Assembly (NCBI RefSeq): GCF_014267175.1
Contig: NZ_JACMTR010000002.1
Location: 2,877,501 to 2,941,500 of the forward strand
From: Pseudonocardia sp. C8
GTDB lineage: Bacteria; Actinomycetota; Actinomycetes; Mycobacteriales; Pseudonocardiaceae
Direction: 5' to 3'
DNA length: 64,000 bases
Part shown: piece by piece, positions 17,470-26,153 of the stretch
How positions within the stretch are numbered: position 1 is the stretch's first letter
Layout: the number at the start of each line of letters is the position of its first letter
Program-made: the position numbers and the translations under genes
The notes under the pieces: generated by a model
What the model was told of the DNA's origin: nothing
The model's database searches: none
Seen by the model: the letters and a program-made list of their open reading frames with translations, nothing else

Positions 17470-17596
17470 CGTGTCCGTCCGACACGCGAAGGCCGAGCTC
17501 GTGAGGAGTGCGCCCGGCGCCCCACGGAGTGGTGACGCGGTGTCGCCGACGACCTGGGCACGGTCGGCGGAGTACTCCGAGCAGGGAGGCGTGGCA

Positions 17597-19000
17597 TTGA
17601 TCACCTACTCGACGTTCACGGGCTGGGTCGACCCGCCGGTCGATCTTCAGGGCAGGTTGGAGGGCGAGACCACCTGCGATGTCGTGGTCGTCGGTGGTGG
17701 CCTCGGGGGCATGGCCACCGCGCTCCGGCTGGCCGAGCACGGCGCCGACACCGTGCTGCTGGAGGCCGAGTTCTGCGGGTACGGGGCCAGCTCACGCAAT
17801 GCGGGACAGCTGGGAGCGGGTCCTGCGGGCGACGGCAGGTTCCTGCGGATCTTCTATCCGCGTCGCCTTCCTGCCATCGCACGTTTCTCCGAGCGGTCCG
17901 CACACTTCGCCGAGGGCCTGGTGAAACGACTTGACATCGACTGCGAGTACGAGCCGACGGGCAACGTCCGGGTCGCCTCCACTCCGCACCAGTTCGAGAA
18001 GATGCGCAAGACCGGGAAGCTCCTCGAGGCAGCAGGAGCGAGCGCCACGTTCGGCAGCAGCCATGAACTCGGCATTCCGCCCACCTTCCTCGGAGGGCTC
18101 CACGAGCCCACCGGGGGCTCGCTGAACCCCGGCAAGTTCAGCCTCGGAGTCCGCCGTGCGGTGATCCGAGCGGGTGTACGGGTCTTCGAGAAGACCACGG
18201 TGGAATCGGTGGAGGACCACGGCGGAGGTGTTGTCGTCAGCACTCCCGCCGGTCGGGTTCGCGCGGATCGGGCCGTGCTCGCGACCAACGCTCACGCGCG
18301 TGAACTCGCGATCGCCCCGAGGCGACTCGCCGCCCCGATCTGGGTCAGCTTGGTCGAGACCGCCCCGATCGATCCGGAACGGCTGGCTGCAACGGGCTGG
18401 ACCAGCCGCTCCGGCATCGTGACCACGCACAACATCATGCAGAACTTCCGGGTCACTCGGCGCAACACGATCGTCTCGGGCGTTCGCCGCCTCGAGTCCG
18501 GGGGCGGGCGCAGAGCGCTCCCCGCCCGTACATCCGATCCGGCCGTCGTCGCCGACATCACCGGCGGGCTCCACGCCCGTTTCCCCTCGCTGCGCGACGT
18601 GCCACTGGAGCGGACGTGGGGTGGCTGGATCGCCATGACGCCGTCCATGCAGCAGATCGCGGGACAGACCACCAGGAACGTCACCTACCTGTGCGCCTGC
18701 AACGGCCACGGCCTCGCTCAGGCCCCCTACGTCGGCTCGATGCTCGCCGACCGAATCGCCGGCGGCAGTGTCCACGAAGATCTCGTCACGGTGTGGCGGG
18801 ACCACCCGCGGTTCGCGCCCGCGATGATCTACAACGCGCCCGTTCTTCGGGCGATGTGGACGGTCGATCGGCTGTCCGACCGCATCCACCGTTCTCCGCA
18901 GCGAGGCGACGACGTCGACGGCAACGCGGCAGTGAACACGTCGAGATGCGCTTCCGGCGCGTCGGGAACCGAGGCGGGAGCTCGTGATCGACATGTATGA
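17597..19000 (+). CDS. FAD-dependent amine/amino-acid oxidoreductase (DAO/DadA-like)
   Basis: The ~467-residue product has a Rossmann VVVVGGGLGGMATALRLAEHG near residues 29-49, an SSRNAGQLG segment like the flavin-contacting SxRNxG of glycine/gamma-glutamylputrescine oxidases, and a C-terminal GHGLAQAPYVGSMLAD flavin contact. It would oxidise a secondary or primary amine or amino acid to an imine. I chose TTG 17597 because AGGGAGG lies seven bases upstream and a promoter overlaps the longer in-frame start at 17441; GTG 17591 is an alternative. Its end overlaps the next gene by 17 bp, so the two flavoenzymes are co-expressed. Residues after ~440 are low-complexity and non-conserved. Confidence 0.82.
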   Translation: MITYSTFTGWVDPPVDLQGRLEGETTCDVVVVGGGLGGMATALRLAEHGADTVLLEAEFCGYGASSRNAGQLGAGPAGDGRFLRIFYPRRLPAIARFSERSAHFAEGLVKRLDIDCEYEPTGNVRVASTPHQFEKMRKTGKLLEAAGASATFGSSHELGIPPTFLGGLHEPTGGSLNPGKFSLGVRRAVIRAGVRVFEKTTVESVEDHGGGVVVSTPAGRVRADRAVLATNAHARELAIAPRRLAAPIWVSLVETAPIDPERLAATGWTSRSGIVTTHNIMQNFRVTRRNTIVSGVRRLESGGGRRALPARTSDPAVVADITGGLHARFPSLRDVPLERTWGGWIAMTPSMQQIAGQTTRNVTYLCACNGHGLAQAPYVGSMLADRIAGGSVHEDLVTVWRDHPRFAPAMIYNAPVLRAMWTVDRLSDRIHRSPQRGDDVDGNAAVNTSRCASGASGTEAGARDRHV

Positions 19001-20285
19001 CGTCGCAGTGATCGGGGCAGGGTTCGCCGGGATGACCGCCGCCCGGGATCTCTCTGCCGATGGCTACTCGGTGATCCACCTCGAGGGGCGTGACCGGATC
19101 GGTGGCCGGACCTATGCAGGTGAGGCGTTCGGCCGGTCGGTGGAGTTCGGTGGCGCCTACGCGCACTGGACCCAGCCGAACGTGTGGCGGGAACTCGAAC
19201 GTTACGGGATCGCGCTGGCCGCACCCATGGCGATCGACAAGCTGTACTGGCTCGCGGACGGTGCCGTCCACTCCGGGAGTCCGGTCGAGTACGCCGCCGT
19301 CGGCGAGCCGCTGATCGATCGGTTCGTGGCCGACTCGCGGGCGCAGTTCCCCCGGCCGTTCGACCTGTCCGCCGCGGACACCACCGTGATCGAGAAGCAG
19401 ACGCTCGCGGACCGGCTCGAGTCGCTGGACCTCTCCCCCTACGAGCAGGACGTCGTCGACGGGATGATGTCGTCGCTCGTGCACTCCTACACCGAGCAGG
19501 GCCTCGCGCAGTTCCTGTTCTGGACCGCGCTCAACGTCGGTCACTGGCGCTCGTTCATCGAGACGGCCGGGCAGTGGCCGATCCAGGGAGGAACGCGGCG
19601 GCTGCTCGACGCGATCGCCGGTGACTCGACGGCGGAACTGCGCCTGACCAGTCCGGTGGACGCCGTCGAGGACGACGGCTCCGGGGTCGTTGTCACCATC
19701 CGTGGTGGCGAGCGGGTCAGGGCCCGGCAGGCCGTCCTCGCCGTACCGCTCAACACCCTCCACGACCTGAGGATCACGCCCGAGCTGACCGGGCCGGTCC
19801 GCAGGATGGTCGAGGAGAAGCACCCGATGAGGACGCGGAAGCTGTGGGTGCGGGTCCGGGGCGAGATCGAGACGTTCGTGGCCAACGCGCCGGTCGGGAA
19901 GCACCCGGTGAACACGGCCAAGACGGAGTACCGCCACGAGGGCGACACGCTGGTCGTGTGCTTCTGCTCCGACGCCTCGTCGATCGACCCGGATGACCAC
20001 GACGCCGTGCAGCGCGCGCTGCGCCTGTTCGTGCCCGAGATCGAGGTGGTCGATGTCGCCGCCCACGACTGGGTTACCGACGAGTTCTCCCAGGGGACCT
20101 GGGTGCATCACCGGCCGGGGAATCTGACGACCGTCGTGCCGCTGATGCACCAGGCGCACGGTCGCATCCGGTTCGCCGGTGGTGACATCGCGCCGATGGG
20201 TGTCGGCGGGATCGACGGAGCCATCCAGTCCGGCGCCAAGGCCGCCCGGGACAGCGCGCGGGCGCTCGCGGACGACCGGAGCTGA
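18984..20285 (+). CDS. Flavin monoamine oxidase family protein
   Basis: The 433-residue enzyme starts with VAVIGAGFAGMTAARDL, followed by LEGRDRIGGRTYA and the EFGGAYAHW segment (MAO/polyamine-oxidase N-terminal pattern), and ends with RIRFAGGDIAPMGVGGIDGAIQSG, the C-terminal FAD-binding motif. Such enzymes oxidise amines to imines, releasing hydrogen peroxide. The ATG is within the preceding oxidase gene, so they form a two-gene unit driven from 17441. A second imine-forming enzyme next to RidA, which hydrolyses reactive enamines/imines, gives the island a consistent theme. The substrate is unknown. Confidence 0.87.
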   Translation: MIDMYDVAVIGAGFAGMTAARDLSADGYSVIHLEGRDRIGGRTYAGEAFGRSVEFGGAYAHWTQPNVWRELERYGIALAAPMAIDKLYWLADGAVHSGSPVEYAAVGEPLIDRFVADSRAQFPRPFDLSAADTTVIEKQTLADRLESLDLSPYEQDVVDGMMSSLVHSYTEQGLAQFLFWTALNVGHWRSFIETAGQWPIQGGTRRLLDAIAGDSTAELRLTSPVDAVEDDGSGVVVTIRGGERVRARQAVLAVPLNTLHDLRITPELTGPVRRMVEEKHPMRTRKLWVRVRGEIETFVANAPVGKHPVNTAKTEYRHEGDTLVVCFCSDASSIDPDDHDAVQRALRLFVPEIEVVDVAAHDWVTDEFSQGTWVHHRPGNLTTVVPLMHQAHGRIRFAGGDIAPMGVGGIDGAIQSGAKAARDSARALADDRS

Positions 20286-20302
20286 ACGAAGCAGCAGCGC
20301 GT

Positions 20303-20353
20303 GCTCAGGCCCCGGCCGCGGCGGAACGCCCGCCGCCGGCCGGGGGCCTGAGC
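20303..20353. terminator. Long GC-rich hairpin between convergent genes (putative bidirectional terminator)
   Basis: An 11-bp perfect outer stem (GCTCAGGCCCC at 20303-20313 with its complement at 20343-20353) surrounds a second near-perfect GC stem. It overlaps the last codons and stop of the leftward TetR gene and lies 18 bp past the stop of the rightward amine oxidase. No U-tract is present, as is common in high-GC actinobacteria. Confidence 0.55.
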
Positions 20354-20979
20354 AAGGTGAGGATCGACTCGACGATCGCATCGACCCGGCTCGGGGTGAA
20401 CCGCTCGCGCTCGAACGGGAACATCAGCATCCACCCGTCACCGGAGGCGCTGAGCTGATCGGCCAGCAGGTCGGCCGGGATGTCGTCGCGGACGACGCCT
20501 CGTGCCTGCCCGGCTGCGAGGATCGAGGCGTACTCCTTGCGGAAGCGGGCGTACCGCCGCTCGATGATCGCCGCCAGAGCCGGTTCGTACCGGGCGTGCG
20601 CGAGGAGTTGCGACATCACCGGCCAGTACTCGGGATCGCCGGTGGAGTGGACCAGCCAGCGCCGGATGAGCGACTCGATGTCGGCGTCGTCCCGGACCGC
20701 CTCGAGCATCGCGTCATAGCTGTCGAACCGGCTCTCGACCAACGCCGTGAGCAGCTTCTCCTTGCTCGAGAAGTAGTAGGTCACCGCGCCCGTCGTGCAC
20801 CCGGCACGCCTCGCCACATTCCGCAACGAGGTGCTCGCGTAGCCCTCCTCGGCGATCACCGACACCGCCGCCTGGAGCAGCTCGGCACGTCTCGCGTCCC
20901 GGTCACCCACCGGACGCCCCCGCCGCGCGACCTGCTCGTTCTCGCTGTCGCCAGCCTGTCGCGTCCGAGTCTGAACCAC
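20305..20979 (-). CDS. TetR-family transcriptional regulator
   Basis: The 224-residue protein has the TetR N-terminal helix-turn-helix: RRAELLQAAVSVIAEEGYASTSLRNVARRAGCTTGAVTYYF is the region, at about residues 28-69, with the usual TTGAVTYYFSSKE recognition helix. The C-terminal ligand domain is helical (RWLVHSTGDPEYWPVMSQLLAHARYE region). It is placed between the amine-oxidase pair and the leftward oxidase/transporter genes, so control of one or both sets is likely. Residues 1-20 are charged and disordered. The effector is unknown. Confidence 0.85.
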   Translation of the reverse strand: MVQTRTRQAGDSENEQVARRGRPVGDRDARRAELLQAAVSVIAEEGYASTSLRNVARRAGCTTGAVTYYFSSKEKLLTALVESRFDSYDAMLEAVRDDADIESLIRRWLVHSTGDPEYWPVMSQLLAHARYEPALAAIIERRYARFRKEYASILAAGQARGVVRDDIPADLLADQLSASGDGWMLMFPFERERFTPSRVDAIVESILTLLRPPAGGGRSAAAGA

Positions 20980-21048
20980 TCGTCCGATTGTGCCACGCCC
21001 ATATCGGAACGGGCATGACGATAACTGGCGCGTCGGCGGCGGTGCAGG

Positions 21049-21269
21049 TCAGACCGCGCAGTACCGCCCGTCCTCGAGCCGTGTGACCATCCCTCGGTCC
21101 ATCAGGCGATCGAGGTGGCGCACGGCGGTCCGCCGCGAAGCCGTCGAGGCGCTCGCGGAACCCGGCGGCGCCCTCGATGACCGCCTTCTGGCGCGAGGTG
21201 CAGTACCGGCGGGCCTCGACGTCACGTCAAGTCGCGAGACGGGCCTGTCGCTGTCCGCGGCTCGCTCGA
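21049..21269 (-). other. Short decayed segment with a winged-helix-like tail
   Basis: A leftward frame ends in VRHLDRLMDRGMVTRLEDGRY-like sequence that resembles the recognition helix and wing of a transcription factor C-terminus. Upstream the frame turns into Arg/Ser-rich translation without similarity. I take it as a possible gene fragment, not as a functional gene. It lies between tetR and the flavoenzyme stop. Confidence 0.25.
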
Positions 21270-22436
21270 TCACTGAACCCGCTGCAGACCGGCCTCACGC
21301 AGGCGGGCGAGGTCGGGGTAGCCGTTGACGGCCATCAGCAGGTCCGCCTCGGCGAGGAACGAGCGCAGGTGATGGTCGACCCCGGCCTGTCCCCCGACTG
21401 CCAACGCGTAGGCGAGCGGCCGCCCGGTGCCGACCATCGTCGCGCCCAGCGCCAGTGCCTTCACCATGTCCGATCCGCTGCGGATCCCCGAGTCGAACAG
21501 CACGGGCGTGTCACCCGCCGCATCGACGACCGCCGGCAGGGTCTGCAGCGCCGGCAGGCCACCGTTGGCCTGCCGTCCACCGTGGTTCGAGCAGTAGATC
21601 CCGTCGACGCCCAGGTCGATCGCCTTGCGCACGTCCTCGGGATGGCTGATCCCCTTCAGCACGATCGGAAGTGACGTCGCCTCCCGGATCCAGGACAGGT
21701 CGTCCCATCCCAGCGGGTAACCGAACACCCGGGCCCACTCGGCGGTCACGGCGGCCGGGTCGTCCTCGGGGGCGACCGCGAGCCGCTTGCGGAAGTGCTC
21801 GTCGGTCACGTAGTTCGACAGGCAGTACCCGCGAAGCTGCGGGAAGTTGCCGGTGTTGAGGTCGCGCGGCCGCCAGCCGGTGATCCAGGTGTCGAGTGTG
21901 ATCACCAGAGCACGGAAGCCGGACGCCTCCGCCCGGTGGACCAGGCTCACCGCCAGGTCCCGGTCGTTCGGCGTGTACAGCTGGAAGAACGACGGCGTGC
22001 CGTCGAGCTCCCTGGCGACCTCCTCCATCGGGTCCTGGGAGAGGGTCGAGAGCACCATCGGTGTCGAGGTCGCCGCGGCCGCACGTGCGGTGAGCAGGTC
22101 GCCGTGCAGATCCTGCGAGCACAGGCCGAGGATCCCGATCGGGCACAGGAACATCGGATGGGGGAAGTCGATCCCGAAGAGGTTCACCGAGAGGTCGCGC
22201 CGGTGCTCCCCGACCATCATCCGGGGGACCAGGCCCCACTGGGTGAACGCCTCGGCGTTGGCCCGCTGGGTGTGCTCGTCCCCGGCACCCGCGCGCACAT
22301 AGTCGAGCACCCACCTGGGCAGCGCGTGCGATGCGCGTTCCTCCAGCGTCGCGAAGTCGGCGGGGAATCGGGGCACGTGGCCCCGCAAGCCCGCGCCGTA
22401 GATCTCCGCCTGGTAGTCCCCGTACGTCGCTGCCAT
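21270..22436 (-). CDS. FMN-dependent alpha-hydroxy-acid oxidase, lactate 2-monooxygenase type
   Basis: The 388-residue protein matches the FMN alpha-hydroxy-acid dehydrogenase family throughout: YGDYQAEIYG at the N-terminus, the SGDEHTQ-like GAGDEHTQRANAEAF segment, ITLDTWITGWRPRDL, the catalytic SNHGGRQANGG with the proton-abstracting His, and DSGIRSGSDMVKALALGA for phosphate binding. The N-terminus and the WITGWRPRDL segment are more like Mycolicibacterium lactate 2-monooxygenase than like glycolate or mandelate enzymes. It would oxidise an L-2-hydroxy acid, perhaps with decarboxylation. ATG 22436 follows the MFS gene by 152 bp in the same leftward set. Confidence 0.88.
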   Translation of the reverse strand: MAATYGDYQAEIYGAGLRGHVPRFPADFATLEERASHALPRWVLDYVRAGAGDEHTQRANAEAFTQWGLVPRMMVGEHRRDLSVNLFGIDFPHPMFLCPIGILGLCSQDLHGDLLTARAAAATSTPMVLSTLSQDPMEEVARELDGTPSFFQLYTPNDRDLAVSLVHRAEASGFRALVITLDTWITGWRPRDLNTGNFPQLRGYCLSNYVTDEHFRKRLAVAPEDDPAAVTAEWARVFGYPLGWDDLSWIREATSLPIVLKGISHPEDVRKAIDLGVDGIYCSNHGGRQANGGLPALQTLPAVVDAAGDTPVLFDSGIRSGSDMVKALALGATMVGTGRPLAYALAVGGQAGVDHHLRSFLAEADLLMAVNGYPDLARLREAGLQRVQ

Positions 22437-22588
22437 GAGCAGTGTCTGTCTCCGATCTTCTTCGACCACGGACGCGGGTCCGGGAACCTGACGAGGCCGC
22501 CGTGCCGTTCGCCTCGTGGTGCCAGCACGGCAGCCCCGAAGAGAGAGACGGTGGCCACCACCTCGTGAGATGGCGAGGTGGTCGGTCG

Positions 22589-23989
22589 CTACGTGGTCGT
22601 GCTGAGTTCTTCGGCAGCGACGCCTTCGAGCGAGCGGTTCGCGGTCCGCGGGCCGCCCAGGAGTACGGCCGAGAACACGATGTAGGCCGCTGCAGCGACG
22701 ACCATCACCCCAGCCATTCCCCACCCTCCGAAGAGGGCCGCGCCGACAACACCGGATGCGGCGCCGCCGACCTTGCCCACGCCGATGATGACACCGCTCC
22801 CGAGGCCACGCGCTTCGGTCGGGATCGTCTCCGGAATGTACGTGTAGTACACGTTGACCACGATCCCGGTCGTGATTGCCGCCAGCCCACCGGAGACGAT
22901 GACGATGACGCTGTCGACCGAGATGCCGAGCAGGACGAGCGGGACGGCACTGATCACCGAGGTCGCGACCGCGAGTGTCTTGCGCTCGAACCGGTCCATG
23001 ACGAGAAGTGCGACGAACGGGGTGACGCAGTACACGACGTTCCAGATCAGCTGGATCTCGTACGCGGTGGTCTCGTCGTATCCGAGGCCGTAGACCAGCG
23101 AGTAGAGAGCCCAGTTCTGGAACAGGTAATAGCCGAACGTGGCTCCGAAGTAGCTCACCGACACGATCGCGATGATGCGCAGCAGGCGCTTGTTGCTCAG
23201 CAGGGCGCGCATCGAGAGGCGATCGTTCGTGTAACCCGGCTCGATGACGGGCTCGCTGAGGGGCCCGGAGCGGAGTGCGCGTTCCTCGAGGTTTGCGACG
23301 ATGTTCTCGGCCTCCTGGATGCGGCCCTTGGTCAGGTACCACCGCACCGATTCCGGAACGGTGAACCGCACGAGCGGGGCGATCACCAGGCCGATGCCGC
23401 CGATGAGGTACAGGTAACGCCACATCTCCGGCCCGCTGTTGGGGATCGTCACGAGTGCCAGTAGCGCGATCAGCGGTGCGACGACCACGAACCCGAAGGT
23501 CAGGAACGAGACGAACCGTCCTCGGGTCTTGGCGGGGAACATCTCTGCGACGTAGACGAGCAGCACGGACGTAGCCGCCTGGACGCCGAGCCCGGTGACG
23601 ATCCGGGAAACGGTCATGACCTCGAAGGTCGGTGACCACGCAGTTCCGATCGCCCCGGCCGAATAGAGCACCGTCGTCCACACCAGCGTGCGGCGGCGCC
23701 CGAACCTGTCCGCCATGCGGCCCCCGATCAGGGCCCCGACGAGCATGCCGACGAAGAACGCGGTGTTGACCGTTCCGAGCTGCGCCAGCGAGTACCCCGT
23801 GCTTTCCGCGATGGCCGGCATCACGTAGGCGAACAGGGCGTTGTCGTAGAACTCGAGCGCCAGGTTCGCAGCCAGGACTGCGATCCACACGATGTGCGTT
23901 GCGGTGACCGGCAGGCGGTCGAGGCGCGCCGTCATGCTCGCGTTCACGCCTGATCCGGGATCATTGTCGATGTTCTGCAGGCGGTCCAT
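22589..23989 (-). CDS. MFS transporter (sugar/metabolite porter type)
   Basis: The 466-residue membrane protein has twelve hydrophobic stretches, the GRMADRFGRRRTL loop after helix 2 and a PESVRWYLTKGR segment after helix 6, which is typical of the sugar-porter/MHS-like branch. A long soluble N-terminus of ~25 residues precedes helix 1. AGAGGGG lies just upstream of ATG 23989. It would import the substrate of the surrounding oxidases; which compound cannot be told. Confidence 0.85.
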   Translation of the reverse strand: MDRLQNIDNDPGSGVNASMTARLDRLPVTATHIVWIAVLAANLALEFYDNALFAYVMPAIAESTGYSLAQLGTVNTAFFVGMLVGALIGGRMADRFGRRRTLVWTTVLYSAGAIGTAWSPTFEVMTVSRIVTGLGVQAATSVLLVYVAEMFPAKTRGRFVSFLTFGFVVVAPLIALLALVTIPNSGPEMWRYLYLIGGIGLVIAPLVRFTVPESVRWYLTKGRIQEAENIVANLEERALRSGPLSEPVIEPGYTNDRLSMRALLSNKRLLRIIAIVSVSYFGATFGYYLFQNWALYSLVYGLGYDETTAYEIQLIWNVVYCVTPFVALLVMDRFERKTLAVATSVISAVPLVLLGISVDSVIVIVSGGLAAITTGIVVNVYYTYIPETIPTEARGLGSGVIIGVGKVGGAASGVVGAALFGGWGMAGVMVVAAAAYIVFSAVLLGGPRTANRSLEGVAAEELSTTT

Positions 23990-24086
23990 GACCCCTCTTT
24001 GGTGTGAGATATCCGCTCTCGCGGACGAGGGTCCAGGATCGGACGACCGTCGTCAGGAGATGCCGATCGATCCTGGTCGGGGGGAA

Positions 24087-24108
24087 GCACCCACCGTGTG
24101 GTGGATGC
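24087..24108. promoter_or_regulatory. Inverted repeat in the RidA-MFS gap
   Basis: CCACC-GTGT-GGTGG at 24091-24104 is extended on both sides by GCA/TGC to a 22-bp imperfect dyad. It lies ~100 bp upstream of the leftward MFS start and ~130 bp past the RidA stop. It could be an operator, for example for the nearby TetR protein, or a weak terminator. Confidence 0.35.
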
Positions 24109-24234
24109 ATCCCTTCCGGGTCCCCGGTCGGACGTTGCGGTCTGCCGTTGTCACCGGGGCGCCGCACCCGCATGGGACCAGTGCCCCGCGGGTGCTGCCG
24201 AGCCGCTGTCGATGGAGCCGGTCCCGGCGCCGAG

Positions 24235-24639
24235 TCAGTCCGAACCGCTGCCACGGACGGCGACGGCGCGGATCTCGACCAGCAGTTCGGGCAGGGCGAG
24301 CTGGGTCACCCCGATCGCGGTCCACGCCGGGTACCGGTCGGGCAGGTACTCGTCCTTCACGCGAACGAACTCGGCGATCTCCCCGCGGAGGTCGGTGTGG
24401 AACGTCGTGATCTCGACGACGTCGGCGAGCCCGGCCCCGGCGGCCTCGAGCACGGTCCGCAGCCCATCGAAGGCGAGGCGGGCCTGGGCATCCATGCCGT
24501 CAGCGGGTCGTCCGGTGCCCGGATCCACTCCCACCTGGCCGGCAACCCAGATCAGGTCGTCGACGCGGTTGGCCTGGGAGAAGTGGAGCCGGTCGTAGGT
24601 GGCCTCGGTGCCGGCGGGGTTGACGAGTTGGCGCTTCAT
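24235..24639 (-). CDS. RidA/YjgF/YER057c/UK114-family protein
   Basis: The 134-residue protein shows the RidA fold: SQANRVDDLIWVAGQVGVDPGTG at about 21-43, the LRTVLEAAGAGLADVVEITTFHTD segment and the C-terminal YPAWTAIGVTQLALPELLVEIRAVA, which contains the region where RidA subfamilies keep an active-site Arg/Glu. RidA hydrolyses reactive enamines/imines made by PLP enzymes or amine oxidases. With two amine oxidases nearby, an imine-clearing role fits. It lies 25 bp downstream of the dioxygenase gene in the same direction. Confidence 0.87.
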   Translation of the reverse strand: MKRQLVNPAGTEATYDRLHFSQANRVDDLIWVAGQVGVDPGTGRPADGMDAQARLAFDGLRTVLEAAGAGLADVVEITTFHTDLRGEIAEFVRVKDEYLPDRYPAWTAIGVTQLALPELLVEIRAVAVRGSGSD

Positions 24640-24664
24640 GTCAGGTGGCCGATCGTGGTTCGGA

Positions 24665-25495
24665 TCAGACGACCTGGCGGAAGACGGGCGAGCGGAAGGG
24701 ATCCCCGGCGCTCAGCTTGGCCATCTCCTCCACGAAGAGTCCGCCGTTGCGGGCGAAGTGCTTGTTCACCTCCGGGAGGGGACGGAACGTCGCATCGTCG
24801 CCGAAGTAGCGGAGCACCAGGGTGTGGCGGTCCGGGCAGTCCGCGTCGACCCCGGCGCCGCCGTGCAGCGAGCGAGGGTGCAACACGACGACGTCACCCG
24901 GATCGACCGCCCAGGAGAGGATGTCGTAGGCGTCCGGGTCCTCCGCGAGCTCGGCGTCGATGTCGGGGAGGCGGGGCAGCACCCCGTGACCGTGCAGTGG
25001 CTCGGTCGGGTCGTCGGGGTTGGCGAACGTGGTGCCGTCGAACTGCGTGCCGCGGTGCGAGCCGCGGACGATCTCCAGGGAGTTCTTCCGGGGAATGTGC
25101 TGGAAGCTGATCCAGGCGTTCGCCCAGTGCTCGCCCGCCCAGGGGAGGTAGGCCGTGTCCTGGTGCCATGAGCTGCGCGCCCCGCGCCCGCCGGCCTTCA
25201 GGAAGATCTCCTCCGCGAAGAACCAGACGTTCTCGGACCCCCACAGCTCGGCGAACAGCTTGCCGAACGGCAGCGACGCCGCCAGCTCGTCGACGTGCTC
25301 CTTGGCCAGGGGGTTGGCGTTGTCGACGAGCGAGCGCTGCTCGGTCCCGTCGAACAGCGACGTGGCGCCGGGCCCGGGGTTCGCCACGGCCCAGTCGAAG
25401 GCCTTGCGACACCGCGCCAGCTGCTCGGCGTCCAGGCAGTCCTTCAGGAGGACGGCCCCGTCCTCCCGGAACGCGGTGCGCAGCGACTCGTCCAT
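24665..25495 (-). CDS. Phytanoyl-CoA dioxygenase (PhyH) family Fe(II)/2-oxoglutarate oxygenase
   Basis: The 276-residue protein has the PhyH double-stranded beta helix. The iron triad is visible as the H-x-D of SSWHQDTAYLPW (about 109-120) and the distal His of VVLHPRSLHGGAG; RHTLVLRY supplies the Arg expected to bind 2-oxoglutarate. It would hydroxylate an unidentified substrate. It is first in the leftward RidA-MFS-oxidase set. Upstream, an ACAAC-A-GTTGT palindrome at 25558-25568 may be an operator. Confidence 0.85.
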   Translation of the reverse strand: MDESLRTAFREDGAVLLKDCLDAEQLARCRKAFDWAVANPGPGATSLFDGTEQRSLVDNANPLAKEHVDELAASLPFGKLFAELWGSENVWFFAEEIFLKAGGRGARSSWHQDTAYLPWAGEHWANAWISFQHIPRKNSLEIVRGSHRGTQFDGTTFANPDDPTEPLHGHGVLPRLPDIDAELAEDPDAYDILSWAVDPGDVVVLHPRSLHGGAGVDADCPDRHTLVLRYFGDDATFRPLPEVNKHFARNGGLFVEEMAKLSAGDPFRSPVFRQVV

Positions 25496-25557
25496 GCGTG
25501 ACTCCCTTCACATATCAGTCGTGACGAAAAGCACGGTAGAGACAACGACCCGTCTAC

Positions 25558-25568
25558 ACAACAGTTGT
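25558..25568. promoter_or_regulatory. Small palindrome upstream of the dioxygenase operon
   Basis: ACAAC-A-GTTGT lies 63 bp upstream of the leftward dioxygenase ATG at 25495, in the only AT-richer stretch nearby. The symmetry is perfect about one central base. Regulator identity is unknown. Confidence 0.35.
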
Positions 25569-25699
25569 TATGGAAAATCCTACCTCTGTCCGTCCAGGTG
25601 CGGCGCGGTCATGCCACGGCTCGCCGCTCGGAGCAGGGCGCCGGTGTCGCGTCCGCCAACCGACTGGCCTACCTGCCGGAGCCGGGTCAGGCTCCCGCG

Positions 25700-26153
25700 C
25701 GGTCGCGCTCGCACTGGCGGGCCACCGCAAGGACCGGCCGGGCAGTGTGCGCCTGTGCGGCCGGTCCATCGATCCGACCCGCTGGAACGCATCTCACGCG
25801 GTCCAGACCGGCGTCACCCTCGTGCCCGAGGACCGCATCAAGTCCGGCCTGGTCGGCGCCATGTCGATCGAGGACAACGTGACCCTGACGACGCTGCGTC
25901 AGCTGACGAAACGCGTGTTGCCGGACCGTAAGCAACGCCGACGCACGGCTGAGTCCGCTCGAGAGGATCTCGGGGTGGCTTGCAGCTCAGCGGCGGGAAT
26001 CAGCAGAAGGTTCTTTTCGGTGCCGCGCTTGGGCCGCACCGGATCCTGGCCACCCTGGCCCCGCGAGATGGACCGCCGCGACGCCCGCTTCGGCCTGGAG
26101 ACCATGTGCATCGGCGACGGGCAGGGGCTCGCCGCAATCTTCGAGAAGGTCTG
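25700..26153 (+). pseudogene. Sugar ABC transporter ATP-binding protein (RbsA/XylG type), second-domain fragment with frameshifts
   Basis: One frame encodes the start of the second ATPase domain (GSRAVALALAGHR, then GVTLVPEDRIKSGLVGAMSIEDNVTLTTL, typical of this family). The LSGGNQQKVLFG signature appears near 25983 in another frame. The region after the signature is scrambled, though a last piece resembling the helical end returns in the first frame before TGA 26151-26153. No first domain exists upstream. At least one frameshift and probably other indels have inactivated it; no permease or binding-protein gene is nearby. Confidence 0.75.

Noticed and set aside
17441..17596. TTG 17441 as start of the amine oxidase gene
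   Set aside because: It is the -35 element of a well-spaced promoter, and the first 50 codons have no similarity to the family.
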